Position numbers and translations under genes: made by a program. Positions 45,722-57,001 of a DNA stretch of 64,000 nt are shown piece after piece. The notes under the pieces are model-generated. The model was not told the origin of the DNA, searched no databases, and worked only from the letters and a program-made list of their open reading frames with translations. Origin of the DNA: Amblyornis subalaris (taxonomy: Eukaryota; Chordata; Aves; Passeriformes; Ptilonorhynchidae). The stretch is from NCBI GenBank assembly GCA_018881555.1, contig JACAXG010000232.1:250042-314041 (forward strand). Direction: 5' to 3'. Within the stretch, counting starts at the first letter, position 1; the number at the start of each line of letters is the position of its first letter.

Positions 45722-47789
45722 CTTTTAGAAAACATTTGGGGATTTTCCCCCCCTTTTCCCTGTCATGAGTTTATACTTTGAAGACAAGAGTAGCTGAAAG
45801 GGTTCCTGTGTTGGTGTCTTACTGAGATTAACAGAATATATTTGTAACTAAGCTTCTTATGAATGCTTTAATGATGGTGGATATAATTTTATGCTGTCCC
45901 AGCCTAATTCTTCCAAAGTTTTATTACTCCTCAGTGTCTGTACCAGCCTTGGGATCANCACAAGCTTTCCTTGCTGCCACGTGCTGCTGGCAGATGGCTA
46001 TGCCTCCCAAGAAAGCTCTGGATCACTGTTGGGAGGAGAGCAGCTCTGCAACACCCTTTTCACCCACCGTGGGGGAGAGATCCCTCACCCTCCCTGTGCA
46101 GGGAGCAAAGCAAACACCAGCCTGGCTCATCCCAGCCACATCTTCCACGATCTGTTCACCAGAACTGGGGTGGGACTGACGGACCAGGAAGCTGTGGCAG
46201 TGTGGTGGTGATCCAGGAGCTGTTCCGAACAGCACTGCTCTGTTGCACCATGGATACTATCCNGGGTCCTGCACGTAAACATTATGGCGTGGGAAACAAG
46301 AACTGAACTGCCCTGTTGCCCCCTGCGAAGATTTGGCTCCTGGTTTGCACCATCTCCTCTGATCAGCGTTTGACCGTCGGAATGAGGGCACTGGGAGTTG
46401 ACAGCTCCCCGAGGACTTGGGATGAGATCCATGGTGCCTCTTGGCTTCCAAGGCTGCAGAGAGTCACTTTTGTTTTCCTTTTAACCTACAAAAATGCTGT
46501 GGGCTGTTGCCAGTCCAGCTAAAGCCAAGGACATGGAGGGATTTACTTTGGGGCTGAGTCTGGGTCAGTTATTCCGGATGAAGTTTCTGCCTTGGTTGTG
46601 AAAGGCAAGGACTCGCCGTGTCCAGTGTTTCCCATGTTACTGGGAAATGGGCTCTTCCCCTTTCTTGCATGTTCTACCAGTTTTGCTCGTGCACTGACAA
46701 AGGGAAATGAAGAAACCACTTGTCTCCAGCAGCCACTTCACCCCAACACGAGAGTGGTTTGCAGAGTCTGTCTTTGGGGTTATCAGTTTGTTGTAGCACC
46801 TTTGTCTTTACATATAATTGACCCTTTATGCATTTAAACTGTTGCTCTCTAAGACTGCNTTTAAGTGACTTGGTATTTAATTTCTGGGAGAAAAGTGGAC
46901 AGGAGGAGAAGGTGCTTAGTGGAACTCCAGGATTATCAGGATTTTGGTTCATGAGGGAGAGCAGGGTTTTGGCTGACTGTGGTTTGCACAGCTGAAAGCT
47001 GCAAGGCCTTGGTAAATCCTCCTAATTCATGTGTGAACTTGCTCATTCCTTGCACATACCTACTCAAGACTAAACCCAAGAGCAGTCCCATTTTTTGGGA
47101 TCGGTTTATTCAAGATTGGGTATTTTAAACACAATTCTTGAAGACTGTAAATTTGGGAACAGCGATTTCTCCCTTTCTGGGCTGCTGTTTGGCTGCAGTG
47201 AGTTATTGCAAAGCTCAGCACAATCGTTTGGACTGCACCAGTANCACACTGGTCAGAACCAGGATGGGTGAAAGCTGAGGATCTTCCATCAGCAGCGTTT
47301 TCATGGTGATGCCTGAGGAGCAGTGTTGGGTTTCAGTGCAGTTCCCGTGGCTCCTGTGCTGGAGCACAGGGGTGTCCNTAGGTGCCTGCTCCCAGGGACT
47401 GGTACAGCTGCGTTTTGCCCTTTTTTATAACTTTCATTTTGCTTTCAAGATTATTTTTAATAAAAACAGCTGTCNTCAGTCATGTGAGAGAGTGATGTGA
47501 AAGTTTGCTGAGCTCAGCCAGACTCTGGTTGGTGCTCTCCAGATGTGTGGAGGAAGCAGGTTTTTCCAAGAGATGTTTTCCCTACTTTGAATCCAGCCTA
47601 AGGAAGGATTTTTTTTTTCCTTGAGGGGAGGAAAATACCACCAAGGGAGAACAATGACTTTCTGTGCCTTCCCTACCTGCAGCCTGTTAGGAGGGAGCTG
47701 GGCAGTGCTGACACAGCTCCTCGTGCCATCATGATGTTGCCTTTTCCAGCTGGTGTCTGCACTGGGAATGTCTTCCAGCACATCATTAC

Positions 47790-47854
47790 TTAGAACCATG
47801 GAATTGATAAGGTTGGAAAAGACCTTTAAGATCATCAAATCCAATCCATCAAGA
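47790..47854 (-). repeat. CR1-like fragment (short)
   Basis: TTAGAACCATGGAATTGATAA followed by GGTTGGAAAAGACCTTTAAG and ATCATCAAATCCAATCC matches the CR1 subtype ending in reverse complement. Confidence 0.75.
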
Positions 47855-50137
47855 TTTCAAATTCCAGTTGCCCACTGACCTGAGTGTTGAAACAGCCTGT
47901 AGAGACTGATGGTTTGGGCTTTTTAATGGGATTTTCCCAGTGGGAAGTTACTAGTTGCTCCTTCTCTTTAGGGACATTTGACAGCCTCCCAGACTTCTGC
48001 TTTGGAGATGTGTTGAGTCAGCGGAGAGGAGGAAGGGGCTGGAAGAGCAGACAGCGAGTCAAGGCACAGAGATGTCTCAATGCACACACTGCAGGGCCTG
48101 GTGTTTCCTGGAGGGCTCGTGCCCACTGCATCCGGCTTGGTACAACTGTGGATCAGTGGTGAAGGCGCTCATGTGACTCAGGGTGTCTCCATGGGATGGT
48201 CTGGAGGGGGAATGTGCCCACACTGTGTGCAGGGCTGACCTTCCTCAGGACGGATGTCTCCCTGGAATTCCTTGAGGTTTCTAGAGCCAAGGATAACCCT
48301 TTGTTATTTTTGACTCCCAGTGAAAGCTTATTCTAAGGATTCAGGTCTTTTNACAAAGCACGATTAACTCTTGGCTCTCCTGGAGCTCTTTTCCCTGCCT
48401 GCCCNTGGGAGGAAACCTGCTGGATTCCTGCTGCCTTCTCACAGCAGCTGGGAACGTGTGGCTGCTCCTGGAAAGCTCTAATCCACCCCCTGCCCAGTGA
48501 AACTCCCCTTAGATAACCTTACTACTGGGTTTTTTTGTAGCTGTTGCCTCTGAGGGTGAAAATAGCGAGGGAGCCAGGGTGGCTCTGCTCAGCTCTTGTG
48601 ACCCTTCAGTGTTTTTGGGGAGTATTTTATTATACTGGGCTCTGGAAGTGCTGATTTGGTCTGGTCCCATGGCTAAATCCCCCTATTTAAATGTCTGCAT
48701 TTTAAGCCCTGGAAGCAAGTTTGGTTTAGAAAGACACTGATGTTCCAGCTACAGACAAGGAGTTTTCAGGTAATTTTGTTCCTAGNAGAGCAGCCCTGCA
48801 ACGCTGTGTGCATCCTGCTGTCAGCACTAACACGAGTGAGAGAATGAGCCCCTGGCATTATTTAATCCCTAGAATCAACAGCTTCCAGCTCCTCTCTTCA
48901 GCCTGAGTTAAATGTCCCACAACTGAAGGATATGCTGTGGCCAGAATTACAGACAATGGATGGGAAATAGTTTTTAAACCTTGGAGCATTTATTTCCTAA
49001 GGCCCAACTTTTAAAATGCTTGAAAAGAAGGGAAGAATCTATTTCTGGGGGAAGTAAAAGATGTTGGAATTTCTTTCCCAGTTTTACTGTGGGTATCCCA
49101 GTCTGCATCCCATGAGTCAGTGGTTTTCTTCCAGGGACTGGATTTGGGCTGGGATTGCTGGGTCCTTGTAAGGTTTTGTTTCTAAAGAGAAAACTGATGG
49201 TTTCTCCACTTGTGAGAAAGGAGGGGAGGTGGAAAGAAATGATTTGTATTGTGATGTTAAATATTTTGTGGTTGGTTCTGCAGTGATAAGTAGCTTTGAC
49301 CAGTACTTTTGCTGTCAGAGGTCAATTTTCATGAGGACAAAATTATTAATTTATGAGACTCTTATAGAATGTTTCATCTTCTGTTATTCAAGCAAAGTCA
49401 TTTGCTCATTTGAGGTGAGAGATGGGCACTTGGCCTGTCCTCTGGAGGGAGAATTGGGGTAAANGGAGTTAAACTGGGGAAAGATTTGGGGCAGGCTGCC
49501 CTTTTAAAAAAGCAGGGCAGTGCTGGAGGGCAGGAGAGGAGGGCTTGGATGATGGGTTGTTGGCAGCATGGCCCCTCTCCTTGCTCAGGCTTCCCATGGT
49601 TTCCAAAGCAAGTGCCATGAGCAGTGATCCCAGGAAACCTTCCCAAAACCACTGTTGGTGGGCACATGGAGATAGAAAGGAGTGGGGAGGGAAGATGAGA
49701 GGGAGGATGGTTCAGGGGGACATGCTGAGCTGTGGCCTTCAGCAACATCCCCACAGCGACCACAACCTTGTTCTTTTCTGCTGTCAAAGGCTGTGGGGGG
49801 AGAGCCTGAGCAGCTCCGATGCCCCCGGATCATCTGCTCCTGCTTTTCATGGCTTGGTCTGCATTGCTGGAGCTGGCTTGGGCTGTGTGAAGTGCCTCAT
49901 CCCTGCTCAAGTGTGCTTCAAGCCTCTGTTTCATGGTAATTTATTTTATATGGTAATTTATTTATATGGGGAAATTCAACAGCCCCAGTCAAAGCTGTTG
50001 GCTCTTTGTGTGTGATGGGGCAGCCTGGGTCACCCACTGGCACTGCCTGCCCTGGGCATGCCTGTTCTGCCTCAGGGTGTTGGTACTTCTGCTGCAGAGC
50101 AGGGAAATGACCCNGGAGACACATCAGTTGTTTTGTG

Positions 50138-50352
50138 TGGAATCCCAGAATGGTTTGGGTTGGAAGGGATCTTAAAGCCCATCCAGTCCCACCCCCTGCC
50201 ATGGGCAGGGACACCTTCCACTAGCCCAGGGTGCTCCAAGCCCCNTCCAACCTGGCCTTGGACACTTCTAGGGATTGAGCAGCTACAGCTTCTGTGGGCA
50301 GCCTGTGCCAGGGCCTCCCCACCCTCACAGGGAAGAGTTGTTACACATTCAA
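50138..50352 (-). repeat. CR1 LINE 3' fragment
   Basis: Reverse-complement CR1 3' end with GGAATCCCAGAATGGTTTGG, GCCATGGGCAGGGACACCTT and CTCACAGGGAAGAGTTGTTA; about 900 bp upstream of the AQP12 transcription start region. Confidence 0.9.
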
Positions 50353-50737
50353 AGGTCTGGCCCAAATGAGATTCGATGTTTCAAGGATGAGGGTTTACAA
50401 AGTTGGGTAATGATGATGCCATGGAATGGTTTTGGTTGAGCCTGGAAAGATCCCATCTCCCATATGTATATTACCATCAGGAGGAGTTAAAATGTCACTG
50501 TCACAAAAAAGCCACCTGCAGAGCAGTGGCACATGCAGTTGGTGCCACTGCCACTAAACCTGGTGAGGCACTAAGNCAAGTGTGGGGAGCAGTAAACAAC
50601 CCAGGCTTTCAAATTGGCTGAAGATGGACTTTGTTGTGGTTTACAGTGGCTCTTCCCTGGAAAAATGGGAACCCTTGGATGAGTTGCTGGGTCATGTTGC
50701 ATCCCAGGCTTTGGGAACAAGGTGGTAGTTGTGTTTT

Positions 50738-50893
50738 ATCACAGAACTCCGGAGTGGTTTGGGTTGGAAGGGANCTTAAAGACGATCTCATTCCACCCAC
50801 TGCCTTGGGCAGGGACACCTTCACTAGACCAGGTTGCTCCAAGCCCCATCCAACCTGTTCTTGAACACTTCCAGGGATGGGGCGGCCACAGGG
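50738..50893 (-). repeat. CR1 LINE 3' fragment
   Basis: Second reverse-complement CR1 3' end, in the same orientation 390 bp after the previous copy, with GAGTGGTTTGGGTTGGAAGG and TCTTGAACACTTCCAGGGAT. It ends about 220 bp before the AQP12 PTF1-like site. Confidence 0.9.
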
Positions 50894-51113
50894 ATTGAAG
50901 CCAAGCAGGAAGAAAATGAAGTTTTTTGTTCCTTCTGGCAGAGCTGTCAGCTCCGGGGAGCTGCTGTGGGCTCTCNGGCGTGAATGCTGGGGTTGGGGAC
51001 TCAGTGCCTGGTGCAGATAACATCAAGCATTGCTGGGACACACAGCTCGGTGGCTGCTCCAGCTGCTGTGGGTCTGGCACTCCCTGTGGCACCGGCAGTG
51101 CCCGGGGGGGCCG

Positions 51114-51131
51114 CACGTGTGGCCTTTCCCA
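51114..51131 (+). promoter_or_regulatory. AQP12: PTF1-like bipartite site upstream of AQP12
   Basis: CACGTG (51114-51119), a 5-nt spacer, then TTTCCCA (51125-51131). This is the arrangement of the PTF1 element of acinar genes, an E-box and an RBPJ-type TTTCCCA box one helical turn apart. It lies 39 bp before a TATA box. The E-box is CACGTG and not the usual CACCTG, which weakens the match. AQP12 is known as a pancreatic acinar gene, so the site fits, but function is inferred. Confidence 0.5.
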
Positions 51132-51170
51132 GGCCTGTCGGGCTGTGCCACGTTTGCTTGCGCACGGCTT

Positions 51171-51176
51171 TATAAA
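51171..51176 (+). promoter_or_regulatory. AQP12: TATA box of AQP12
   Basis: TATAAA within GGCTTTATAAAGAGG, 78 bp before the AQP12 start codon, predicting a transcription start near 51200 and a 5' UTR of about 50 nt. Confidence 0.7.
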
Positions 51177-51248
51177 GAGGAGCTGCAGGAGCTTCCTCTG
51201 CACCTTCCTGGGCTTGGTCCAGACTCTCCCCCCAGCACAGCCTGCACT

Positions 51249-51855
51249 ATGGATGGCCTGAACGTCTCCATTGCATTTTTTATCCTGGTTGTTGGGGTGT
51301 GCCAGGCACTCAGGTGGCTTTCCAAGAGGTTTCTGTCTCCCGGAACACATGGCTGCCTTGCCAGGGAATTTGCTGGCTCGTTGCAGTTGTGCACGAGCTG
51401 CCTGGAGCTGAGGATGCTGATGGAGATCGGNCCCTGGGGCGGTGGCTTTGGCCTGGATGTGATCCTGACTTTGCTCTTCCTCCTCTCCGCTGTCCACGGC
51501 GCCTCTTCTGACGGAGCATCCGCCAACCCCACCGTGTCTCTCCAGGAGTTCCTGCTCCAAGAGTCCGGCCTGGCGGCCACGGCGGCCAANCTGCTGGCCC
51601 AGGGTGCGGGCGTGGGGACGGGCTGGGCTGTCACCAGGCTGTACTGGGCCTGGGAGCTCACACAGCTCCACTTCGTCCAGAACCTGATCGCGCCGGAGTG
51701 CAGCTCCTCCATCCGCGCCCCCCTGCCCCACGCGGCCGTCGTGGAGGGCTCCTGCTCCTTCCTGTTCCACCTCGTCCTCCTCAAGGTGCGCCAGAGTCAC
51801 CCCCTGGGCCGGGTCCCTGCGCTGGCAGCCACTGTCACCTTCCTGACCTACACAG
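51249..51855 (+). CDS. AQP12: AQP12 exon 1
   Basis: 607 nt encoding residues 1-202 plus one base, including the NPT half-helix. Donor TACACAG|GTGAGC. Two N bases: 51431 is the third base of a GGN glycine codon; 51590 makes an AAN codon (Lys or Asn). Confidence 0.94.
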
Positions 51856-53479
51856 GTGAGCAGCACTGGCTTTCTTTTCCTGAGTGGTTTGGAAAAATTC
51901 CTCATTTGTGGGGGAGGAATGGAGAGAGGGCTTAACAAGGGAATGACAACTAAGGTGTTTGTTCTCTACTTATTTTGGGGAATATTCATTTTGGGATGAA
52001 GACAGCGGTTTAGAATATCTGGGCTGCAGGTGAATGTCAGCTCATGAGAAGCCATAGCTTGGCCCAAGACTGGGATCAATTTCCTGGAATGTCCCCTACT
52101 GTAATCCCTTGGTCCTTCACNGAGCTTTTCTGCTTCCTCCAAAGCTCAGGGCGATGAGGGTGGGATTTCCACAGTCCAAGAGATGCTCCAGGCAGGCAGG
52201 AGGGGCCACAGCCCTTTGTCAGTGTTCCAAAGGGTGCAGTGAGGCTCTTGGCCATGTTTCTCTTCCCACACAGCTGGACCATTCACGGGGGCCTTCTTCA
52301 ACCCTGCCCTGGCCGCAGCCAGCACCTTCCACTGCTCGGGGAACAGCCTCTGGGACTACATCCAGGTTTACTGGCTGGGGCCCCTCGCAGGTGAGATCTT
52401 CCTGGGGGGCAGGGGCTGGGATGGGGGCCTGGGCAAGGCAGAAATGCTGGGTGCAGCACAGAGTGGTCTGCCAAAGGGCTGAACTNGGGCCTTGCCAGTG
52501 GCAAGTGTCGTTTTTTGTGCTGCCTCATTGTCTCTGGAGTCATCTCTTTGCTATCCAATTTTTTAAAATCCAACTTCTGTACAGGANATGGGCAGAAATC
52601 TCCCTGAAGCCAAAGTTTGGGGGAGGTGAAGCAAAGGTGTTTTAGGGCAATGACAGGCTGAGCTATGCCTTGAGGTTGTCCTCAGGTCAGGATGGTGATG
52701 GGGAAGTGGATATGTGCTGAGAGTGGAGACAAGTCCCTGACAGGAGGGTGGAGCCAGGTGGGAGTCAGGCTCTGCTCCCAGATAACAAGTGATGGGACAA
52801 GAGGAAAGGGCTCAAGTTGCCCCAGGGGAAGTTTAGGTTGGATGTTGGGGAAAATGCCTTCCCTGAAGGGTGGTCAGGTACTGGTTGCCCAGGGCAGTGG
52901 TGGAGTCCCCCTGGAGGGATTTAACAGCCATGTGGATGAGGCACTTGGGGACATGGATTAGTGGNGGCCTTTGCAGTGCTGGGGAATGATTGGATTCAGT
53001 GGGCTTAGAGGGCTTTTCCAACCTTCATGATTCTGTGCCAGAAAACCACTGGGGTGGTTTATGGCCCTTTTGGGTCCAAAGAAGCCTTTTTTTATTACAT
53101 TACGAACACAATGGTTAGATTCTCCTTAAAGCAATACAGCNAGGGTCCCTCAGCTCCCCGTGGGGGCTTCAGTGGTGCTGNGCTGCCTTCTGGTCATGGT
53201 GAAGGNTGGGACAAGGACCCAGAACCCGCTGCTGAGCCATGGGCAGGGTGGAGGTGCTCCNGGCAGCGCTCAGAAGGGGTCTGTGCTCTCATTCCAGGGA
53301 TGCTCGCTGCCCTCCTGCTGTTCCAGGGCAACATCCCACGCCTCTTCCAGAGAAACCTCCTCTACAGCCAGAAGAGCAAATACAGGGTGCCCAAGGCAAA
53401 GGCGGCAGCACCCGTGGAGGGTGAGGAACCCCGGCGGGAGAGGAGAGGGGGCAAGAGCAGCTCCGAGCCCCGTGCCTGA
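51249..53479 (+). CDS. AQP12: Aquaporin-12 (three exons joined)
   Basis: Exons 51249-51855, 52274-52390 and 53298-53479 join in phase (GT-AG) to 301 residues; human AQP12A has 295. AQP12 is an unorthodox (superaquaporin) channel of intracellular membranes in pancreatic acinar cells, linked to zymogen granule function. Seen: start MDGLNVSIAFFILVVGVCQA, hydrophobic segments about 4-20, 68-84 and 164-180, first pore motif ASANPTVSLQEF with NPT (93-95) in place of NPA, second motif FFNPALAAASTFHC with NPA (212-214) and the diagnostic Cys223 nine residues later, VYWLGPLAG, and the LFQRNLLYSQKSKYR tail. A segment around residues 46-58 (LQLCTSCLELRML) resembles the same region of AQP11 and of rodent AQP12. 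Start ATG has A at -3 and G at +4. It is AQP12 and not AQP11 because of the NPT motif. The promoter has a TATA box. Confidence 0.95.
52274..52390 (+). CDS. AQP12: AQP12 exon 2
   Basis: Acceptor TTCCCACACAG|CTGGAC; 117 nt with the second NPA motif, the hallmark downstream cysteine and DYIQVYWLGPLA. Donor CTCGCAG|GTGAGA. Confidence 0.94.
52741..53037 (+). repeat. CR1 LINE 3' fragment in AQP12 intron 2
   Basis: Sense-orientation CR1 of the subtype with CAAGTTGCCCCAGGGGAAGT, GGTACTGGTTGCCCAGGGCA, GGGGACATGGATTAGTGG and the ending CCTTCATGATTCTGTGCC. It fills about a third of the 907-bp intron. Confidence 0.9.
53298..53479 (+). CDS. AQP12: AQP12 exon 3 with stop
   Basis: Acceptor CTCATTCCAG|GGATGC; encodes the last membrane segment (MLAALLLFQG), the conserved PRLFQRNLLYSQKSKYR and a basic, low-complexity tail ending SEPRA. 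Stop TGA at 53477-53479. Confidence 0.93.
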
Positions 53480-54260
53480 GCCNGCGTGTCCGGCAGCTCC
53501 TCTCCTGGGAAAGGGTTTCCTGGCACGGAGGATTTTGCTGCTNCTTCAGTCCTTAAAGCATCGCAAAGGAATCCCTGCAGGCTGCCTGAGCCCCTGAGCT
53601 CCTTTGGGAATAGCTTTGAAAGCCTCCCTGGAGAGCCCGAAATGTTTCAAGCCCACATCACTCCCAGAGAGAAAAAAATAACACTTTTGCATGAATTGCT
53701 GGTTGTCTTGTACTGCCAGGAATCTTACAGAAAGTTGGGACCACTCCGTGGGCAGGCCTGAGCAACTCGGGGTTATTGCATCGTGCAATGCCTGAAGTAA
53801 CCTCACTGGGTCTCCTGCAGCCATAGAAACAAAGTGTGAACCAGTAACTGCCCTGGGAACTCGGGATGGGAGGAAGAAGGATTTGATCTTTTGAATTATT
53901 AATGGATATTGGTTAAAAATTGGTGGATTTTGAGTTAAACTTGTCCTTAGGCCCTTGAATTGCACAGGTTGAACCTGGCAAATCTTGGAGAGGAATTAAA
54001 AATGCTCCAAGGCGAGCGAGTTCATGGGCCATGGGAGACCCTCCTTCTCTGGGGATGTGCTTAGCCTGGATGTTGGTGCTGTAAAGCATCAAGAAATGGT
54101 GCACAAAGGGTCTGTGGTTAGAAAAAAAAGAGACTCAGGCAGCTGGTGTTGTTGAGCAAGTGCATCCCTGGACTCTGCTCCCTGTCTATGCAAAATCTTC
54201 CTAAAGATAAAATTATGGCTTGTGGAAAAAATAATAAAAATAAATGCTATGGTTGGCAGT
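53480..54260 (+). other. AQP12: AQP12 3' UTR (end estimated)
   Basis: Non-coding sequence after the AQP12 stop. Two adjacent AATAAA signals at 54233-54238 and 54239-54244 are followed by G/T-rich sequence, a reasonable polyadenylation site about 770 nt after the stop. Confidence 0.4.
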
Positions 54261-56143
54261 TGGGTGAGTGACATCATTCCTGTGGGCTCTGCCAGGGGCT
54301 ATCAGCTTATCTGATCCCTGAAAATGGGACACACCATGATGTCCAAACCACCTCTGCCCTGCCTGCTGTGGAAATGGGGGGAATGTGGGGGAAACACCTG
54401 CTGGGGAAACAGGGATCCCCAGACTGTGCTGGGGCCAGGGCACCCCATGGGAGCTGCACCCCAGGCTCTCTCCACAGGGANGAGCACAGGGTGGATATGA
54501 TGCTCTCTCTGTTCCAGTGTCCCTGCCCTGGGTCTCCTTGGTGGGAGCTTGAGCAGGAATGATCTGCTCCTATTCCTGAGCTGCAAACAGCGAATAAGGA
54601 AGGGGAGCCCAATTAAAACCTAGAGTGGAGGTGACAGATGCAAGTTTGGTACACAGTGTCCAGCCCTGCACCTCCCTGCACTCTGCTGTGTCCATGGGGG
54701 ACGAGCCCAGGGTGCTTCATTGCCTCTGGGCTGCCCATCCCAGTTGACTTCCTCTGGGATTGCCCTTTGGAGTGACCTGCAGNCCCTCAAGGAACCCCGA
54801 GGGGTTCCAGACCTCTGCAAACCAGAAGCCACACCACATCCCAACAAGAGAAATGAGGGAAGGGACCAACACAATGATACACCAATGTGCCCCAGAGATG
54901 AAACTTTATGGAACAAACAACACCCCAAAACCATGGACCAAAATCCCCCAAAGGATGCCCCTGCCTTGTGCCTGGCTGGATGCTTGGCACGGCCCCGGGA
55001 AGGCACTGGGAGCACAGTCTGGTTTTTTTCTTGGTTAAACTGAGCAGGAGACCTTTGAGTGGAAACTGAAACTTTTGAGGCTCCTCGTGGCTGCCCCAGG
55101 GAGAGCCTTGGGATGCTCAGATCCCTCTCAGCAATTTTTTTGGAACCTCTTTTGGTTTGGAAATTGTGCTGAAAACCCAGAGATGGAGCCTCCATTTATC
55201 CNGGCTGATTTGCCGGCTCTGCTTTTGATTCGAGGAGAAGTGCAGGATGAAAAAAGTAAGGCTGAGCTGCCCTCCACGAGCCGTTCCTGCGGGATCTTTC
55301 CCCAGGCAGAGTGCAGGGTATTCCTGTGAGCATTGGGTTGGGATGTCTGGCTGCAGAGTTGCTCACNAGACATCTCCTGGGTCCATGGGTGTGGAACTTC
55401 AGTCTGACACCACAGTGTCTGTGTCAGCTCTGGGGTAGGATGCTGATCCTATAAATGCAGCATCCAAAGGCAGCCTGTAACCACAGAGTCAGGGCAAAAA
55501 AATGTTGTTTTTTTCCTTTTTCCTTTTTTTTTTTTTTTTTTTGCGTCTCAGGACATTTTCAGATGTTTGGGGCATGTTTCTGGGGCTGCTTGCTGGGGAG
55601 ATCGTCTACTGGGCAGACTGATGTAATTAAGAGGAATTAAGGAGTGACAGTGGATATTGTTATTTTTAATTAAGAGGTTGCTTTTCCAGCAGGGTAGCGT
55701 TAATGGAGCAGAGGAGAGCCGCAGCTGCAGACAGACAGTCTCATCCCCAGGCTGTAAATCAAACTCCACAGCTCTGATTTACAGCTTGGCCCTGTTCTGG
55801 TGCGGTCTCCAGTGCAGGGCCAAGGATTTGGGCTGCCCTCCTGGATCTGCTCCTCACTGCTGGAGCCGGTGCTGTGCTGAGGCTTCAGCTGCNGACTGGG
55901 GGATTTTCCCTCTGGAAAAGTCCTGTCCAGCCCCTGGGACCCCTGTTGCAGCCCGTCCTGCTCCCAGCAGCAGTGCCCAGAGCTTGTGCTCAGTCCTGCA
56001 CGGCCAGAGGTGACGCAGCTGGCCTGGGCAGCAACCCCAGCCCGCCGTGCCCGGGGCAGGAGCAGCCCCAGCTCGGGAGGTCGGTGCCCTGCCGTCCTCA
56101 GCGGAGGCGGATGGAGAAGGGTGGCCGGAGAGGCCGGGGAGGC
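54261..56143. other. Gap between the convergent AQP12 and GAL3ST2 genes
   Basis: About 1.9 kb with no coding exon I can support. The part next to 56143 should be the GAL3ST2 3' UTR on the - strand; an ATTAAA variant signal (minus strand, 55665-55670) is a candidate end. A T run lies at about 55526-55542. The short frames here resemble no family. Confidence 0.5.
55526..55542. repeat. Poly-T run
   Basis: T homopolymer of about 17 bases preceded by TTTTTTCCTTTTTCC, that is, an A-rich run on the - strand in the GAL3ST2 3' flank. No retroelement was recognised next to it. Confidence 0.6.
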
Positions 56144-57001
56144 TCAGGGTCGGGTTCCCTCCAGCCGCTGCCGCAGGACATTGTCGGGCCGGGAGGGAGC
56201 GGGCCGGGGGGTCTCGGGGGGCTTCGGGGCAAACTGCTTCTTGTAGAGGATGCTGCTGTACTGCAGCTCCGGCGTCACCAGCCGCCGGCACGTGCGCTCC
56301 AGCTCCGGATCCAGGCCCTGCTTGAGGTTGTAGCCCAGGATCCTGGCACCGCCGTGCTGCAGCGGCCGCAGGGAAGAGTCCTTGATGTCCTTGGGGGCCA
56401 CGCTGCCCGTGCCCTGCAGGCAGGTCCTCGCCAGCTCCGCCCGCCGCTCCCGCAGCGCCTCCACCTCCCGTCGCATGCGCTCCCGGCCGACGTCCCGGTC
56501 GATCCTTTCCCAGAAAGTCCTGTTAAAGTGGGTGTAGATTTCCCAGTCCAGCCTGTTCCAGGCCTTTATCTTCTCCACGATGGTGTGCGGGAGTGGGGAC
56601 TTGGTGCTGTTGTCCCTGGAGTTGAGCGGGAAGGAGACGACGCTGTCCAGCTCCCAGCACAGCAGCTCCTTCAGCAGCACCATGGACTCATCGAAGTACT
56701 CGGAGATGAGGAGAAAGTCGAAGGACGCCTCGATGGCCTTCAGCATGAGCTGCACCCGCTCAGGGGACACCTCTCCGTCGGGGTTGAAGCCGAAATCGAA
56801 GGTCATGAGGTTCTTGGCGTAGTGGCGGTCGCCGCTGGTGGGGCTGTAGTAGCGGTAGGGCTGGCTGAGGAACTCCTCCAGGCTGCGGACGCGCGAGAAG
56901 GCCGACGCGCCCTTGTAGTACACGAAGGAGGACTCCATGAGCTGCACGGGGTTCCTCAGGATGGAGAAGTAGATGGCAGAGCTGGGCACAACTTTCTGCA
57001 C
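56144..57001 (-). CDS. GAL3ST2: GAL3ST2 exon 4 with stop
   Basis: Acceptor (minus strand) CTCCTCCGCAG|GTGCAG; 858 nt starting VQKVVPSSAIYFSILRNPV and ending EGTRP with TGA at 56146-56144. Encodes the 3'-phosphate binding loop and the rest of the sulfotransferase domain. Very GC-rich at third positions, which leaves a long open frame on the opposite strand. Confidence 0.95.
   Translation of the reverse strand: MQKVVPSSAIYFSILRNPVQLMESSFVYYKGASAFSRVRSLEEFLSQPYRYYSPTSGDRHYAKNLMTFDFGFNPDGEVSPERVQLMLKAIEASFDFLLISEYFDESMVLLKELLCWELDSVVSFPLNSRDNSTKSPLPHTIVEKIKAWNRLDWEIYTHFNRTFWERIDRDVGRERMRREVEALRERRAELARTCLQGTGSVAPKDIKDSSLRPLQHGGARILGYNLKQGLDPELERTCRRLVTPELQYSSILYKKQFAPKPPETPRPAPSRPDNVLRQRLEGTRP

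Larger units (their letters stand above)
42251..45740 (+). other. PAK2: PAK2 3' UTR (end estimated)
   Basis: Non-coding, U-rich sequence after the PAK2 stop with no new open frame of note. It contains a G-rich element at 42329-42346 and a GA-repeat near 42870. The first convincing polyadenylation signal is AATAAA at 45716. PAK2 mRNAs in other vertebrates have 3' UTRs of several kilobases, so this length is plausible. Another signal at 47459-47464, after AT-rich sequence of the same character, could end a longer form near 47.48 kb. Confidence 0.55.
45741..51100. other. Region between PAK2 and AQP12
   Basis: About 5.4 kb with no recognisable coding exon. The first 1.7 kb may be the distal part of the PAK2 3' UTR. 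CR1 copies lie at 47790, 50138 and 50738. Overlapping short frames at 45859-46306 and 49398-50015 show no family similarity. SENP5, the next gene after PAK2 in human, is not seen here. Confidence 0.55.

Noticed and set aside
45859..46306. Three overlapping frames of about 106-111 codons after the PAK2 3' UTR
   Set aside because: All three frames are open over the same stretch and none matches a family. A SENP5 exon was looked for here and not found.
50739..51938. A 399-codon open frame on the - strand across AQP12 exon 1
   Set aside because: Antisense shadow of the GC-rich AQP12 exon that also runs through a CR1 copy. It has no family similarity, while the sense frame has the NPT motif and the AQP12 start.
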